From contig CALVDP010000011.1 of assembly GCA_944326315.1 (NCBI GenBank), positions 1-52,762 on the forward strand: a stretch of 52,762 bases of DNA, given 5' to 3'. The first letter of the stretch is position 1; the number at the start of each line of letters is the position of its first letter. The DNA is from an uncultured Bacteroidales bacterium. Its GTDB lineage: Bacteria; Bacteroidota; Bacteroidia; Bacteroidales; UBA932. A program made the translations under genes and the position numbers. The notes below the pieces were generated by a model. That model saw only the letters and a program-made list of their open reading frames with translations, was not told the DNA's origin and made no database searches. Positions 1 to 9,400 of this stretch are shown one piece after another.

Positions 1-75
1 CCGGGGTCGAACCGGCACATCCTTTCGGACATTGGTGTTTGAGACCAACGCGTCTACCGATTCCGCCATCCGGGC
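1..75 (-). tRNA. tRNA-Leu (anticodon CAA), partial at window edge
   Basis: Read on the minus strand, the 5' acceptor strand GCCCGG begins at 75. A D-arm follows, then an anticodon stem TTGGT/ACCAA with loop CTCAAAC, giving anticodon CAA (reads UUG). The long variable arm (TGTCCGAAAGGATGT) is typical of a class II tRNA such as Leu. The T-arm GGTTCGACCCC runs to the window edge, so the last bases of the acceptor stem are outside. A promoter lies upstream at 180-211. Confidence 0.93.
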
Positions 76-179
76 TTAATCCCGCTCCATGATGAAGCGG
101 CTTCTTCTGCTTGTCGCGGCAGGTATGATGCCTGTCCGCAAGCGGCGTTGTGATAGACCACCATCCAAAAGATGGTTTG

Positions 180-211
180 CAAAGGTATGACAATTTGTCT
201 TAAAAAGCAAC
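180..211 (-). promoter_or_regulatory. Bacteroidota-type promoter of tRNA-Leu
   Basis: On the minus strand there is a -7 box TACCTTTG (plus 180-187), a full match to TAnnTTTG, and a -33-like GTTG (plus 208-211) 20 bases upstream. The expected start near 173 would give a primary transcript with about 100 bases before the mature tRNA 5' end. Confidence 0.6.
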
Positions 212-280
212 AATAAATGGAATGTCCATTGGAATTATTCGGCAAAAAATTAAATTTAAGGATTGAAATAGTATAATGGA

Positions 281-1015
281 ATGCAGAAGATGAAATCCGT
301 AACAGAAATAATGGCTGTAACAGTGTTGATGCTGGTTTCCGCTGCCCTGTATGCCCAGGACAAGATATACTTCAATGATGCCGCTCCGGAAAATGCTGAT
401 GTCAGGGAGATAGGTGACGACTATGTATTGTATAAACAGTGGGGAAGTCCTGACGGCCCTGATTACAGGGCTTCTTTGTCACGGGTAAACAAGATCGTTT
501 TCCGTGACGGTACAGAACGGGTCTTTGACGGCCGGATTCTGTTCGGAAGAGAAGCCGCGATGCCTTCTCCGGTAATCCCGGGCTTCATCACTTACAGACG
601 CGGGCGGTTCTATGACGGACCGTATATGTTGAGCACTGGCCAGATTATGGATTATATCGGATATACCAATTATGGCAGTGTCTACATGAAGGCGAAGCGT
701 CAATATGTGGCGGGGACGTATCTGGTCAGCAGCGGGGCGGGCTTCCTGTTTGCTGGTCTGATGATCACTGTGGCATCTGCCGGTTTTGACGGGGACATGG
801 GCAGTGATGCAGCCATTTACGGTGTCTGCTATGCCTTGGGCGCAGCCGGCCTGGCTGCCGGGATTCCGCTTCTCGTGACGGGTAACCGTAAACTCGGGGC
901 CCTGGCGGACAATTACAACAGCAGGCACGGATATGGTATGAGACCCGGGAGCAGACCTGCGGTCTTGTCTTTGGGCTGCTGCAACAACGGCGTTGGACTG
1001 GCATTCAATTTCTGA
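281..1015 (+). CDS. Exported protein of unknown function with two hydrophobic segments
   Basis: This 244-residue protein is not recognised. The first ~25 residues form a signal peptide ending in ALYAQ. Residues about 25-135 are polar, and 'SLSRVNKIVFRDGTERVF' resembles short domains in other Bacteroidales exported proteins that report on a locus-tag-like residue context. Two hydrophobic glycine/alanine-rich stretches follow (about 147-170 and 177-200), then a tail ending in AFNF, a phenylalanine end compatible with an outer-membrane or envelope location. The ATG at 281 was chosen; the in-frame ATG at 290 (MKSVTEI) is equally possible. It is convergent with the LuxR-type gene, whose end is 13 bases away. 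No clear TAnnTTTG box was found; TAAATTTA near 250 is one base off. Likely envelope-associated; function unknown. Confidence 0.75.
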   Translation: MQKMKSVTEIMAVTVLMLVSAALYAQDKIYFNDAAPENADVREIGDDYVLYKQWGSPDGPDYRASLSRVNKIVFRDGTERVFDGRILFGREAAMPSPVIPGFITYRRGRFYDGPYMLSTGQIMDYIGYTNYGSVYMKAKRQYVAGTYLVSSGAGFLFAGLMITVASAGFDGDMGSDAAIYGVCYALGAAGLAAGIPLLVTGNRKLGALADNYNSRHGYGMRPGSRPAVLSLGCCNNGVGLAFNF

Positions 1016-1027
1016 CGCTGCAGCCGG

Positions 1028-1615
1028 CTATTCCACGGATGACGGGTCGATAAGATTGTTCAGCAGCGCATATACGGTGAGACCGGCCACTGTCTTGATA
1101 CCTGTCTTGCGCGTGATATTCCTCCTGTGTGTGATGACAGTATGTATCGAGATGTTGTAAAGATCGGCAATTTCCTTGTTGATCAGCCCTTTCGCCACGC
1201 ATATCAAGATGTCTTTCTCACGTGAGGACAACTCTGAGCCGTCAGCAGAGGCATTGTCCTTAGGTGCGGATACCGCCGTCCTGAGCTTGTGTATGATTTC
1301 AGCCGGGCTGTCATAAAGATTGAGCACTGCATCGTATTGCCTGGCGCTTTCATCATCCATCAGCATGCTCGGGAATGCCACCACAGGTGCATCCGTATAT
1401 TCCGAGATGAAATGCTTCACGTTCCCGCGGGAAGAATGGGCGAAAACTGCGGGATCTACAATGATGGCGTCGACCGACATGTTTTTCAGCATTGCCTCTT
1501 CACGGGAGGATATGTCGGAAACTATTCCTTCCACCTTGAATTCCCCGAGATCATGGAAGACCCCTTCGATTCCGCGGGCCATTATCCTTGACGGCATTAT
1601 CAGAAAAACGGTCAT
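1028..1615 (-). CDS. LuxR-type DNA-binding regulator with degenerate receiver domain
   Basis: A 195-residue regulator. Residues 1-120 have the length and layout of a response-regulator receiver, with a possible phospho-acceptor D54 in 'VDAIIVDPAVF'. However, the acidic pair near residues 8-9 is Pro-Ser and no conserved lysine is visible after 'VLNLYDSP', so ordinary phosphorylation is doubtful. Residues 130-190 are a LuxR/GerE helix-turn-helix ('SSREKDILICVAKGLINKEI', 'HTVITHRRNI'). It starts one base after the stop of the hemerythrin gene, so the two are translated from one message. Inferred role: transcription control linked to the oxygen, NO or metal state sensed through the hemerythrin partner. 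The target genes are not evident. Confidence 0.82.
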   Translation of the reverse strand: MTVFLIMPSRIMARGIEGVFHDLGEFKVEGIVSDISSREEAMLKNMSVDAIIVDPAVFAHSSRGNVKHFISEYTDAPVVAFPSMLMDDESARQYDAVLNLYDSPAEIIHKLRTAVSAPKDNASADGSELSSREKDILICVAKGLINKEIADLYNISIHTVITHRRNITRKTGIKTVAGLTVYALLNNLIDPSSVE

Positions 1616-1616
1616 C

Positions 1617-2318
1617 TTAAGCCTCCTTTTTGTTTTCCATCCTGTTCACCATCGGCACAAGTACCAGGTTCTCGATATTGGTGTGCTTCTCCAGGTCCTC
1701 AGACAGTGAGAATACGGCATAAAGCACATCATTGGCCAGCCGGGGGCTGCATACCGGAGGAAGATACTTCATCACAATATTTTTAAGGTCATCGAGCTTT
1801 TCTTCGATATTGCTGTGGTTTTCTTCGAATTTTGCCGCAGAGTAGTCGCCCGGTCCCTTTCCCTTCATCACAGAATCGACATATGGGAAAAAGACCTGTT
1901 CTTCGTAATCGAAATGGTTCTCCACTTCTTTCCTGTATCCGTCGAAAAAGTCCAGGATAATCTTTTTCTGGCTTGCGCTGCACGGAGCCACAAGCCTGTC
2001 CATCAGACACTCCAGTTCGCGGAAATTATCTTCGACATAGAAAGAGTGCGAATTGTGCAGGTATTTCAGTACCGATTGCGGGTCTGCCGCCTCCAGGGCC
2101 TCCTCTGTAGGCATGTATCCCTGATAAGAGTACATATTGCAGATGAGTATGAATGCAGCCGGGTCGACACCTGTCTCCCTGCATATCCTGGACACTGTCT
2201 TTTCCCCGAAGCCGATATTGATGCCAAGCCTCGGAAGCACGGCCAGCAGCCTGTAGTTGATCTCCACCAGATCGGACATTTTCATATCCGGAGAGAAAAG
2301 TCTGATTTCTTTTTTCAT
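1617..2318 (-). CDS. Hemerythrin-domain protein, ScdA/RIC-like
   Basis: A 233-residue cytoplasmic protein. The N-terminal ~75 residues ('DLVEINYRLLAVLPRLGINI') look like the short N-terminal domain of iron-sulfur repair proteins (ScdA/RIC, DUF542), but the usual di-cysteine is absent. From about 80 on there is a four-helix hemerythrin-like domain with candidate di-iron ligands: H88/H91 in 'LHNSHSF', H135 and E139 in 'NHFDYEEQVFFP', a His in 'ENHSNIEEK', and H..E in 'LEKHTNIENLVLVPM'. Family members bind O2 or NO or help repair iron-sulfur centres. It is the first gene of a two-gene operon with the LuxR-type regulator and lies next to feoAB, so an iron/redox role is plausible. Being a pure sensor is the alternative. 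Confidence 0.82.
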   Translation of the reverse strand: MKKEIRLFSPDMKMSDLVEINYRLLAVLPRLGINIGFGEKTVSRICRETGVDPAAFILICNMYSYQGYMPTEEALEAADPQSVLKYLHNSHSFYVEDNFRELECLMDRLVAPCSASQKKIILDFFDGYRKEVENHFDYEEQVFFPYVDSVMKGKGPGDYSAAKFEENHSNIEEKLDDLKNIVMKYLPPVCSPRLANDVLYAVFSLSEDLEKHTNIENLVLVPMVNRMENKKEA

Positions 2319-2510
2319 GACAAGACCAAATTAAAAGCCAAAGGTACAAATCCGTTCAATCCTGCACGCAGAAGACAGGGGCAGCCGCTATGGCTTTCCC
2401 TGTCTGTCCCGGAGCTGTTTCGGTTCACACCGGTACATGCTCTCACAACAATTTAAAGGATCTGAACATTTTTACTTTTCTTTTATGGCTCGAAAAATTA
2501 ATTTCTGATG

Positions 2511-2542
2511 CAAAGGTAAGGACTGCAGCGATATCCCGCAAT
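2511..2542 (-). promoter_or_regulatory. Candidate promoter for the hemerythrin-LuxR operon
   Basis: On the minus strand there is ATTG (plus 2539-2542), 20 bases, then TACCTTTG (plus 2511-2518). This gives a leader of roughly 185 bases before the ATG at 2318. A second full -7 box TACCTTTG lies closer (plus 2339-2346) without a convincing -33 box. Either or both may be used. The spacer 2319-2582 holds nothing else that I recognise. Confidence 0.45.
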
Positions 2543-2582
2543 CGCAATAAATGATGATTTTATATGGAATGGAAAGCAGCGC

Positions 2583-4964
2583 TCAGAACAGAAGTGCGAT
2601 CCTGTATACTGCAAATGCCATCAGCCATGCGACAAGTATCGTGTAGACGGCAGAGAACAGAGGCCATTTCCAGCCCCCCGTTTCCGCCATTATTGCACCG
2701 AAAGTCGCTATGCACGGGAAGTACAGCAGCACGAAGACCATGAATGCAAGGGCTGCAGCCGGAGTTATGGAATCGAGCAGAGCCGCCTGGAGTTTGGTCT
2801 CACCGGAGCCGGACTCGACATCCTCCCCGATACTGTACATCACACCCATTGAGCTGACCACCAGTTCCTTGGCCGCGACTCCGGACAGTATGCCCACACC
2901 CATCTGCCAGTCGAAGCCAAGGGGCTCAAGCACTGGCTCGATGGCTTTCCCGATGTATCCGAGATATGAATTTTCCTGTTGTGTCACCTCGTCCTGATAG
3001 TCGTTGTGGTGCGGGAAATATCCAAGGAACCATATTATTATGGAGCTGACGAGGATGATGCCCGTGATCTTGTGGAGGTACTGTTTTCCTTTCTCCCATG
3101 TATGCCTCAGAATGGATTTTGATGTCGGTACCCTGTATGGAGGAAGCTCCATCACGAACGGGAGGTCATCATCCTTGAAAAACCTGCTCATCACCTTGGC
3201 CGAAATTATGGCCATGGCTATGCCGAGAATGTAGATTCCGAGCAGGACCAGACTTCCGTAGCGTGGAAAGAACGCCCCGACTATAAGCAGATATACCGGA
3301 AGCCTTCCCGAGCAGGACATGAAGGGGACGATGAGTGTGGTGATGAGCCGGCTCTTGCGGCTTTCGATGGTCCTTGTGGCCATGATTGCCGGCACATTGC
3401 AGCCGAAGCCCATTATCATCGGTATGAATGACTTGCCGTGCAGCCCCATCTTGTGCATGAGCCTGTCCATGATGAATGCAGCCCTGGCCATGTAGCCGGA
3501 ATCTTCGAGCAGGGATATGAAGAAGTAAAGCAGCACTATGTTGGGCAGAAATACCAGCACGCTGCCGACGCCTCCTATAATACCGTCCGTCACAAGGTCC
3601 TTGACCATCCCGTCAGGCATGATTGACGACACAAAATCTCCGAATTTGGCGACAAGCCAGTCAATCCACTGCATCGGATATTCCCCGAGCGTGAATGTGC
3701 CGAAGAACACTATGTACAGCAGAATGAAGAATATCGGGAATGCAAGCCAGCGGTTGGTGACAACCGCGTCTATCCTGTCCGTGACTGACCTGTGTTCCTT
3801 CTTCTCCTTGCCGGGCCTGTAAGTCTCTGTAAGGGCGCCTTTTACGAAGGCATATTTTGCGTCGATTATCGCTGACTCGGTCGATGTGCCCATCAAGGTC
3901 TCGAAACGTTTCTGTTCCTCGAACTTGATCGCGATGATTTCATCTTTGTTCGGCAGGGTGTCAATGATGCCGGCTACTTCCTTGTCGTTCTCAAGGAAGC
4001 GGATGGCGAGATACCTTGTGGAATACTTGTACCTGATGTCCTCGTTCTTCTGGATGGCGACTTTCACCCTGTCGATGGACTGTTCGAGCTCCGGTCCGTG
4101 GTTGATGTGTATGTGTCTGGCAATCTGAGGATCCGGATTTTCGTACAGCTCTATCACCTTGTCGAACAGGTCGTGGATTCCTTCTCCGGTCTTGCTTACC
4201 GTCGGTACCAGAGGCATGCCGAGCAGATGCCCCAATGTCTTGATGTCGAGTTCGTCACCCCGGGCCTTAAGCTCGTCGAACATGTTGAGGGCCATTACCA
4301 CACGCAGATTCATGTCTATGAGCTGTGTGGTCAGGTACAGGTTCCTTTCAAGATTGGAAGAATCCACTACGTTCACTACAATGTCCGGAGTCTCTTCCAC
4401 CAGATTCCGGCGCACATACAGTTCCTCCGGGCTGAACCCTGATATCGAATATGTTCCCGGCAGGTCGACTATCACGAACTTATATCCTCCGTATTCGAAA
4501 TTCCCTTCTTTCGCGTCTACGGTCACCCCGCTGTAGTTGCCGACATGCTCATGGCTGCCTGATGCGATGTTGAAAAGGGAAGTCTTGCCGCAGTTGGGGT
4601 TGCCCACCAGTGCCACTCTGATCACGTGCCTGCGTTGCTCCGCAAGGTCTTTCATCCTCTGGGCCAGGTCCTCGGCTTCATCACTTTGCCCGGAGATCAC
4701 ATTCGGCGAAGACGGCCTGCTGAGACTGGCCTTGGCCTCGGATTCGCTTATGACCTCGATCATGTCGGCTTCTTCCCGTCTGAGCGATATCTTGTATCCG
4801 ATGACTTCATATTCTATCGGGTCCTTGAGGGGGGCGTTCAAAATGACCTTCACCACATTTCCCTTGATGAAGCCGAGCTCAAGTATCCTTTTCCGGAAAC
4901 TCCCGTGCCCGCTCACCCTTACCACGACTCCGCGTTCTCCGGTTTTCAGTTCTGATAGTTTCAT
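2583..4964 (-). CDS. feoB: Ferrous iron transporter, FeoA-FeoB fusion
   Basis: A 793-residue inner-membrane Fe(II) importer. Residues 1-75 are a FeoA (SH3-like) domain ('MKLSELKTGERGVVVRVSG'). After a short linker comes the FeoB G domain: P-loop 'GNPNCGKTSLFN' (K127), 'DLPGTYS' as G3 and 'NMFDE' as G4. The rest is the membrane part with Gate motifs ('FMSCSGRLPVYLL', 'GFGCNVPAIMATR') and a hydrophobic C terminus. FeoA-FeoB fusion is common in Bacteroidota. It transports Fe2+ across the inner membrane, coupled to GTP binding or hydrolysis. The gene stands alone and diverges from the efflux genes. A -7 box and paired inverted repeats lie upstream. Confidence 0.96.
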   Translation of the reverse strand: MKLSELKTGERGVVVRVSGHGSFRKRILELGFIKGNVVKVILNAPLKDPIEYEVIGYKISLRREEADMIEVISESEAKASLSRPSSPNVISGQSDEAEDLAQRMKDLAEQRRHVIRVALVGNPNCGKTSLFNIASGSHEHVGNYSGVTVDAKEGNFEYGGYKFVIVDLPGTYSISGFSPEELYVRRNLVEETPDIVVNVVDSSNLERNLYLTTQLIDMNLRVVMALNMFDELKARGDELDIKTLGHLLGMPLVPTVSKTGEGIHDLFDKVIELYENPDPQIARHIHINHGPELEQSIDRVKVAIQKNEDIRYKYSTRYLAIRFLENDKEVAGIIDTLPNKDEIIAIKFEEQKRFETLMGTSTESAIIDAKYAFVKGALTETYRPGKEKKEHRSVTDRIDAVVTNRWLAFPIFFILLYIVFFGTFTLGEYPMQWIDWLVAKFGDFVSSIMPDGMVKDLVTDGIIGGVGSVLVFLPNIVLLYFFISLLEDSGYMARAAFIMDRLMHKMGLHGKSFIPMIMGFGCNVPAIMATRTIESRKSRLITTLIVPFMSCSGRLPVYLLIVGAFFPRYGSLVLLGIYILGIAMAIISAKVMSRFFKDDDLPFVMELPPYRVPTSKSILRHTWEKGKQYLHKITGIILVSSIIIWFLGYFPHHNDYQDEVTQQENSYLGYIGKAIEPVLEPLGFDWQMGVGILSGVAAKELVVSSMGVMYSIGEDVESGSGETKLQAALLDSITPAAALAFMVFVLLYFPCIATFGAIMAETGGWKWPLFSAVYTILVAWLMAFAVYRIALLF

Positions 4965-5055
4965 GTCCGATAAATTCTATAAGTGTGGCTATTGTCTTCC
5001 GCAATGCCATACGGTTTTTCCGGCCACTGGCAGGCACAGCTGACGATAACCGCCG

Positions 5056-5063
5056 CAAAGATA
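5056..5063 (-). promoter_or_regulatory. -7 box upstream of feoB
   Basis: The minus strand reads TATCTTTG, a full TAnnTTTG match, about 90 bases before the feoB ATG. No good TTTG is found 19-21 bases further upstream, so the promoter is either weak or activator-dependent. The inverted repeats at 5085-5120 begin exactly where the -33 box should be. Confidence 0.45.
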
Positions 5064-5084
5064 AGTAAAAATAGGGACTATGGC

Positions 5085-5120
5085 ATCCCCATAGATGGGG
5101 ATACCCCGGCATTCGGGTAT
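5085..5120. promoter_or_regulatory. Two adjacent inverted repeats between feoB and the efflux operon
   Basis: Repeat one is ATCCCCAT-AG-ATGGGGAT (5085-5102), perfect 8-base arms. Repeat two is ATACCC-N8-GGGTAT (5101-5120), perfect 6-base arms, sharing its first two bases with the first repeat. They overlie the expected -33 position of the feoB promoter and precede the efflux promoter by about 45 bases. They look like operator sites, but no cognate regulator can be named. Confidence 0.4.
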
Positions 5121-5164
5121 ATCCGCAGTTTCTGTCTGCCTTCTGTCTGCAGGTCATTGCCGCG

Positions 5165-5195
5165 TTTGCATTAAGGTATATTTTTTGTAATTTTG
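5165..5195 (+). promoter_or_regulatory. Consensus Bacteroidota promoter of the efflux operon
   Basis: TTTG (5165-5168), 19 bases, then TAATTTTG (5188-5195): a full match at both boxes and in spacing. Transcription would begin near 5202. This rules out the TTG at 5193 as a start codon and supports the ATG at 5232. Confidence 0.8.
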
Positions 5196-5231
5196 CCGCG
5201 TTCCGTGTATCGGACCAATAATGGATTTATT

Positions 5232-6467
5232 ATGAAAGGATCATCATTTCTGAAAGACACATACAGCAGCCTTGACAAAGGATCCCAATACGTTGTAGTG
5301 AAAATCAAAAAATCAAGTTGGAAATTCTGGGCGGTGCTTGCAGCCGTTGTCGTTGCAATGATTGTGCTTATCGTGGTGCTGACACGTCCCGAGCCTTTGC
5401 AGGAGGATATCCCGATAGTGATGACGGAAGCCGTGACCACGCAGGATGTAGAGATATACGGCGAATACCCGGGTACGATAAGGGCCCAGCAGTTCGTCGA
5501 GGTACGTGCCAGGGTGGAGGGCTATCTGGAGGACATGCTGTTTGAGGAAGGTACTTATGTGAAGAAGGACCAGGTGCTTTTCATTATCGACCCGCGCCAG
5601 TACCAGGCACAGGCAGACAGGGCCAAGGCCATGTTGGAGCGCAACAAGGCTCTGGCTCAGAAAGCGGAACGCGACCTGAACAGGATACGTCCTCTTTTCG
5701 AACAGAATGCTGCCAGCCAGCTTGACCTTGACAACGCCATTGCCGCCTACGAGAGTGCCAATGCGGATGTGCTCATGAGTGAGGCTGATCTCAGGCAGGA
5801 CGAGCTTGCATTGAGCTACACCACGGTACGTTCGCCGATAAGCGGCTATATAAGCGAGAGATATGTGGACATCGGTACGCTTGTAGGCCCGGGAGGACAG
5901 TCCCTGCTTGCCAATGTCGTGAAAAGCGATACCGTGGACATCGAGTTCAAGATGACAGACCTCGACTACCAGATAAGCAAGGACAGGAACGTGAACATCG
6001 GCCAGAAGGATTCCACAAGGAAATGGGACCCGTACGTAACGATTACTCTTGCTGACAAGTCTGTCTATAAATACAAAGGGCTTGTGGACTTCGCCGATCC
6101 TCAGGTTGACTCCCGTTCCGGGACATTCTCCGTAAGGGCCGAAATGCCGAATCCTGACCATGACCTGCTGCCGGGTCAGTTCACCAATGTCACACTTCTT
6201 CTGGATATAAGGGAAAATGCTGTCGTCGTGCCGACTAAGGCCATTATCATAGAGAAAAGCGGTTCATATATTTTCGTGTTGCGCAATGACGGCATAGCCG
6301 AGAAACGTTTTATCGAACTTGGTCCGGAAACCGGAAACAAGACAGTGGTGGAGAGGGGACTGCTTCCTGGTGAGCAGATTGTGGTGGAAGGGTACCACAA
6401 GCTCTCACACGGACAGAAAGCCGTTGCAGTTGAATCCCATCCAGATGCTGCGGGTGAAAACCTTTAA
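5232..6467 (+). CDS. RND efflux periplasmic adaptor (AcrA/MexA-type)
   Basis: A 411-residue membrane fusion protein. The N terminus holds a cytoplasmic stretch of about 30 residues and one membrane anchor (about 32-52, 'FWAVLAAVVVAMIVLIVVL'). There is no lipobox, unlike many adaptors of this phylum. Next come the lipoyl half-motif 'VRARVEGYLEDMLFEEGTYV', an alpha-hairpin of about 60 residues, the second lipoyl half 'VRSPISGYISERYVDIGTLV', then the beta-barrel ('LLPGQFTNVTLLL') and the membrane-proximal domain ('VVVPTKAIIIEKSG', 'LLPGEQIVVEGY'). It bridges the RND pump and the outer-membrane channel in the periplasm. ATG 5232 was chosen because the promoter -7 box overlaps the only upstream start. 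Twelve bases separate it from the RND gene, so it is one operon. Confidence 0.93.
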   Translation: MKGSSFLKDTYSSLDKGSQYVVVKIKKSSWKFWAVLAAVVVAMIVLIVVLTRPEPLQEDIPIVMTEAVTTQDVEIYGEYPGTIRAQQFVEVRARVEGYLEDMLFEEGTYVKKDQVLFIIDPRQYQAQADRAKAMLERNKALAQKAERDLNRIRPLFEQNAASQLDLDNAIAAYESANADVLMSEADLRQDELALSYTTVRSPISGYISERYVDIGTLVGPGGQSLLANVVKSDTVDIEFKMTDLDYQISKDRNVNIGQKDSTRKWDPYVTITLADKSVYKYKGLVDFADPQVDSRSGTFSVRAEMPNPDHDLLPGQFTNVTLLLDIRENAVVVPTKAIIIEKSGSYIFVLRNDGIAEKRFIELGPETGNKTVVERGLLPGEQIVVEGYHKLSHGQKAVAVESHPDAAGENL

Positions 6468-6479
6468 TCCCGAAAGACT

Positions 6480-9400
6480 ATGAAATCCGATTTCTTCATA
6501 GACAGGCCGGTCTTCTCGACTGTCATATCTGTTATAATAGTCCTTGTCGGCCTTATCGGCCTTACGCTTCTGCCGGTGGACCAGTATCCTGACATCGTGC
6601 CTCCTGTAGTCAATGTCTCTGCATCCTATCCGGGTGCGAGCGCACAGACTGTAGCACAGGCCGTGGCTACACCTATCGAGCAGGAACTCAACGGAACTCC
6701 GGGGATGCTCTACATGGAATCCACCAATTCCAATTCCGGAAGTTTTTCCGCTACGATTACCTTTGACATATCTACCAATCCCGACCTTGCCGCGGTCGAG
6801 GTACAGAACAGAGTGAAGCAGGCTGAAGCGAGGCTTCCCCAGGAAGTGGTGCAGAACGGAATTTCGGTGGAAAAGGAGGCTTCGAGCCGCCTCATGACTG
6901 TTACTATTCTGTCCGATGACCCCAAGTTCGACGAGATATACCTGAGCAATTATGCCACGCTCAATGTCCTGGATATGCTCAGACGTGTTCCTGGCGTAGG
7001 ACGTGTGTCGAATGTGGGCAGCCGTTATTATGCCATGCAGATATGGGTGCAGCCGGACAAGCTTGCCAGCATGGGGCTGACCGTGCAGGATCTCCAGCGC
7101 GCGTTGCGCGACCAGAACAGGGAATCCGCGGCCGGTGTCCTCGGCCAGCAGCCTATAGAAGGGGTGGACGTGACAATTCCCATCACGGCGACCGGACGTC
7201 TTTCTTCCGTAAGCCAGTTCGAGAACATCGTGGTGAGGGCAGGTTCCGACGGCTCCATAATCAGAATGAAGGATGTGGCGAGGGTATCGCTCGAAGCACA
7301 GTCCTATAACACAGAGAGCGGAATCAACGGCGGGAACGCGGCCGTGATGTATGTCTATATGCTGCCTGGGGCGAATGCTGTGGAAGTAGCCGACAATGTG
7401 AAGGCGACATTGGCGGAAATCAGCAAGAGTTTTCCAGAGGGGATTACCTACGATATTCCTTTCGACATGACCACCTATATATCGGAATCGATACATGAGG
7501 TGTATAAGACCCTTTTCGAGGCACTGTTTCTCGTGATACTCGTGGTTTTCCTCTCCCTGCAGAGCTGGAGGGCGACACTTATCCCGGCCATCGCGGTGCC
7601 TATATCGCTGGTGGGAACATTCGGTATCATGCTTATTTTCGGCTTCTCGCTGAACATGATGACACTCCTCGGCCTTGTCCTTGCAATCGGAATCGTGGTG
7701 GATGACGCCATAGTGGTCGTGGAGAATGTGGAAAGAATAATGGAGGAAGAGCACCTGTCTCCGTACGAGGCTACGAAAAAGGCTATGAGCGGCATCGGCG
7801 GTGCCCTTATTGCGACTTCACTTGTACTGTGCGCCGTGTTCGTTCCTGTCAGTTTCCTTTCGGGCATTACAGGCCAGCTTTTCAGACAGTTCACCATCAC
7901 CATTGCGGTGTCCGTAATCATTTCCACGGTAGTGGCGCTTACCTTGAGTCCGGTGATGTGTTCCAAGTTCCTGAAACCGGCACGCAAGGATGAGAAGAAA
8001 AACATAATATTCCGGAAAATAAACGAGGGACTTGCTGCAGGGAACAATTTCTACGCAAGGATGATAAGGTTCACATTCCACAATTCCCGCAGGACATTGG
8101 CCGTCTTCGGCGCCTCCATTGTGGCCATTGTGATTTTCGCCAGACTTGTCCCGCAGAGCTTCATGCCTAAGGAGGACCAGGGGTATTTCACTGTGGAGCT
8201 TGAACTTCCTGTGGGTGCAACGCTCGAAAGGACGAGGATTGTGACCGAAAGAGCAATGGATTTCCTGATGCGGCAGCCGGACGTGCAGTACGTACTCAAT
8301 GTGACAGGCTCCAGCCCGCGTATCGGGACAAGCCAGTCCAACAGCCAGCTTACGGTAATCCTGAAGCCGTGGGAGGAAAGAAAGGAATCCGACATCAACA
8401 AGACAATGGCGCTGATACGCGATTCCCTGTCATGCTATCCTGAAAGCAAGGTCTATCTCAGTACACCGCCTGTTATACCGGGGCTTGGTACGTCAGGAGG
8501 TTTCTCGATGGTGCTTGAGGCCAGGGGAGATGCCCAGTACGAGGATCTGCAGAGGGCAGTGGATACGCTGATGTTCTATGCCGGGCAGCGTAAGGAGCTG
8601 ACAGGGTTGTCTGCGAACATGCAGAGGGATATCCCGCAGCTGTTTTTCGATGCTGACAGGAACAAGATACAGATGATAGGGGTGCCTCTGTCGGACGTAT
8701 TCTCCACGCTCAGGGCCTTTACCGGATCTATCTATGTCAATGACTTCAACATGTTCAACCGTGTGTACAGGGTGTATATACAGGCAGAGGCCCCTTACAG
8801 AGAGCACAAAGACAATCTCAATCTCTTTTTCGTGAGGAGTTCCAACGGGACCATGGTCCCTGTCAATGCCCTTGGAAATACCTATTATACTACTGGGCCT
8901 GGATCCATCAAGAGATTCAACATGTATTACTCGGCCACGGTTACGGGAGAGGCGGCACACGGGTACAGTTCCGGACAGGCTATGGATATCCTTGAGGAAA
9001 CGGCAAGGCAGCATCTTCCGTCCAACATCGGCATAGAGTGGAGCGGCCTGTCCTATCAGGAGAAGAAGGAGAGCGGAAAGACGGGACTTGTCCTCGGGCT
9101 TGCTCTGCTTTTCGTATTCCTCTTCCTTGCTGCGCAATATGAGAGCTGGTCCGTACCTGTCGCTGTCATTCTATCCTTGCCTGTCGCCATTGCAGGTGCT
9201 TATTTGGGAGTATGGGTGTTGGGATATGAGAGCAACGTGTATTTCCAGATTGGTCTCGTGATGCTTGTGGGCCTGGTGGCGAAGAATGCCATTCTTATCG
9301 TGGAGTTTGCCAAGAATGAGGTGGAAAAGGGTCGGCCTCTTGAAGAAGCCGCGCTTGAAGCGTTCCATCTCAGGTTCAGGCCTATTGTCATGACGTCCCT

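Noticed and set aside
5193..5231. Earlier TTG start for the efflux adaptor
   Set aside because: It overlaps the -7 box TAATTTTG of a perfect promoter, so it would lie upstream of the transcript start.
6405..7754. 449-codon open frame antisense to the RND gene
   Set aside because: His/Arg-rich composition with no domain, exactly the shadow expected from GC-biased third positions of a long real gene.
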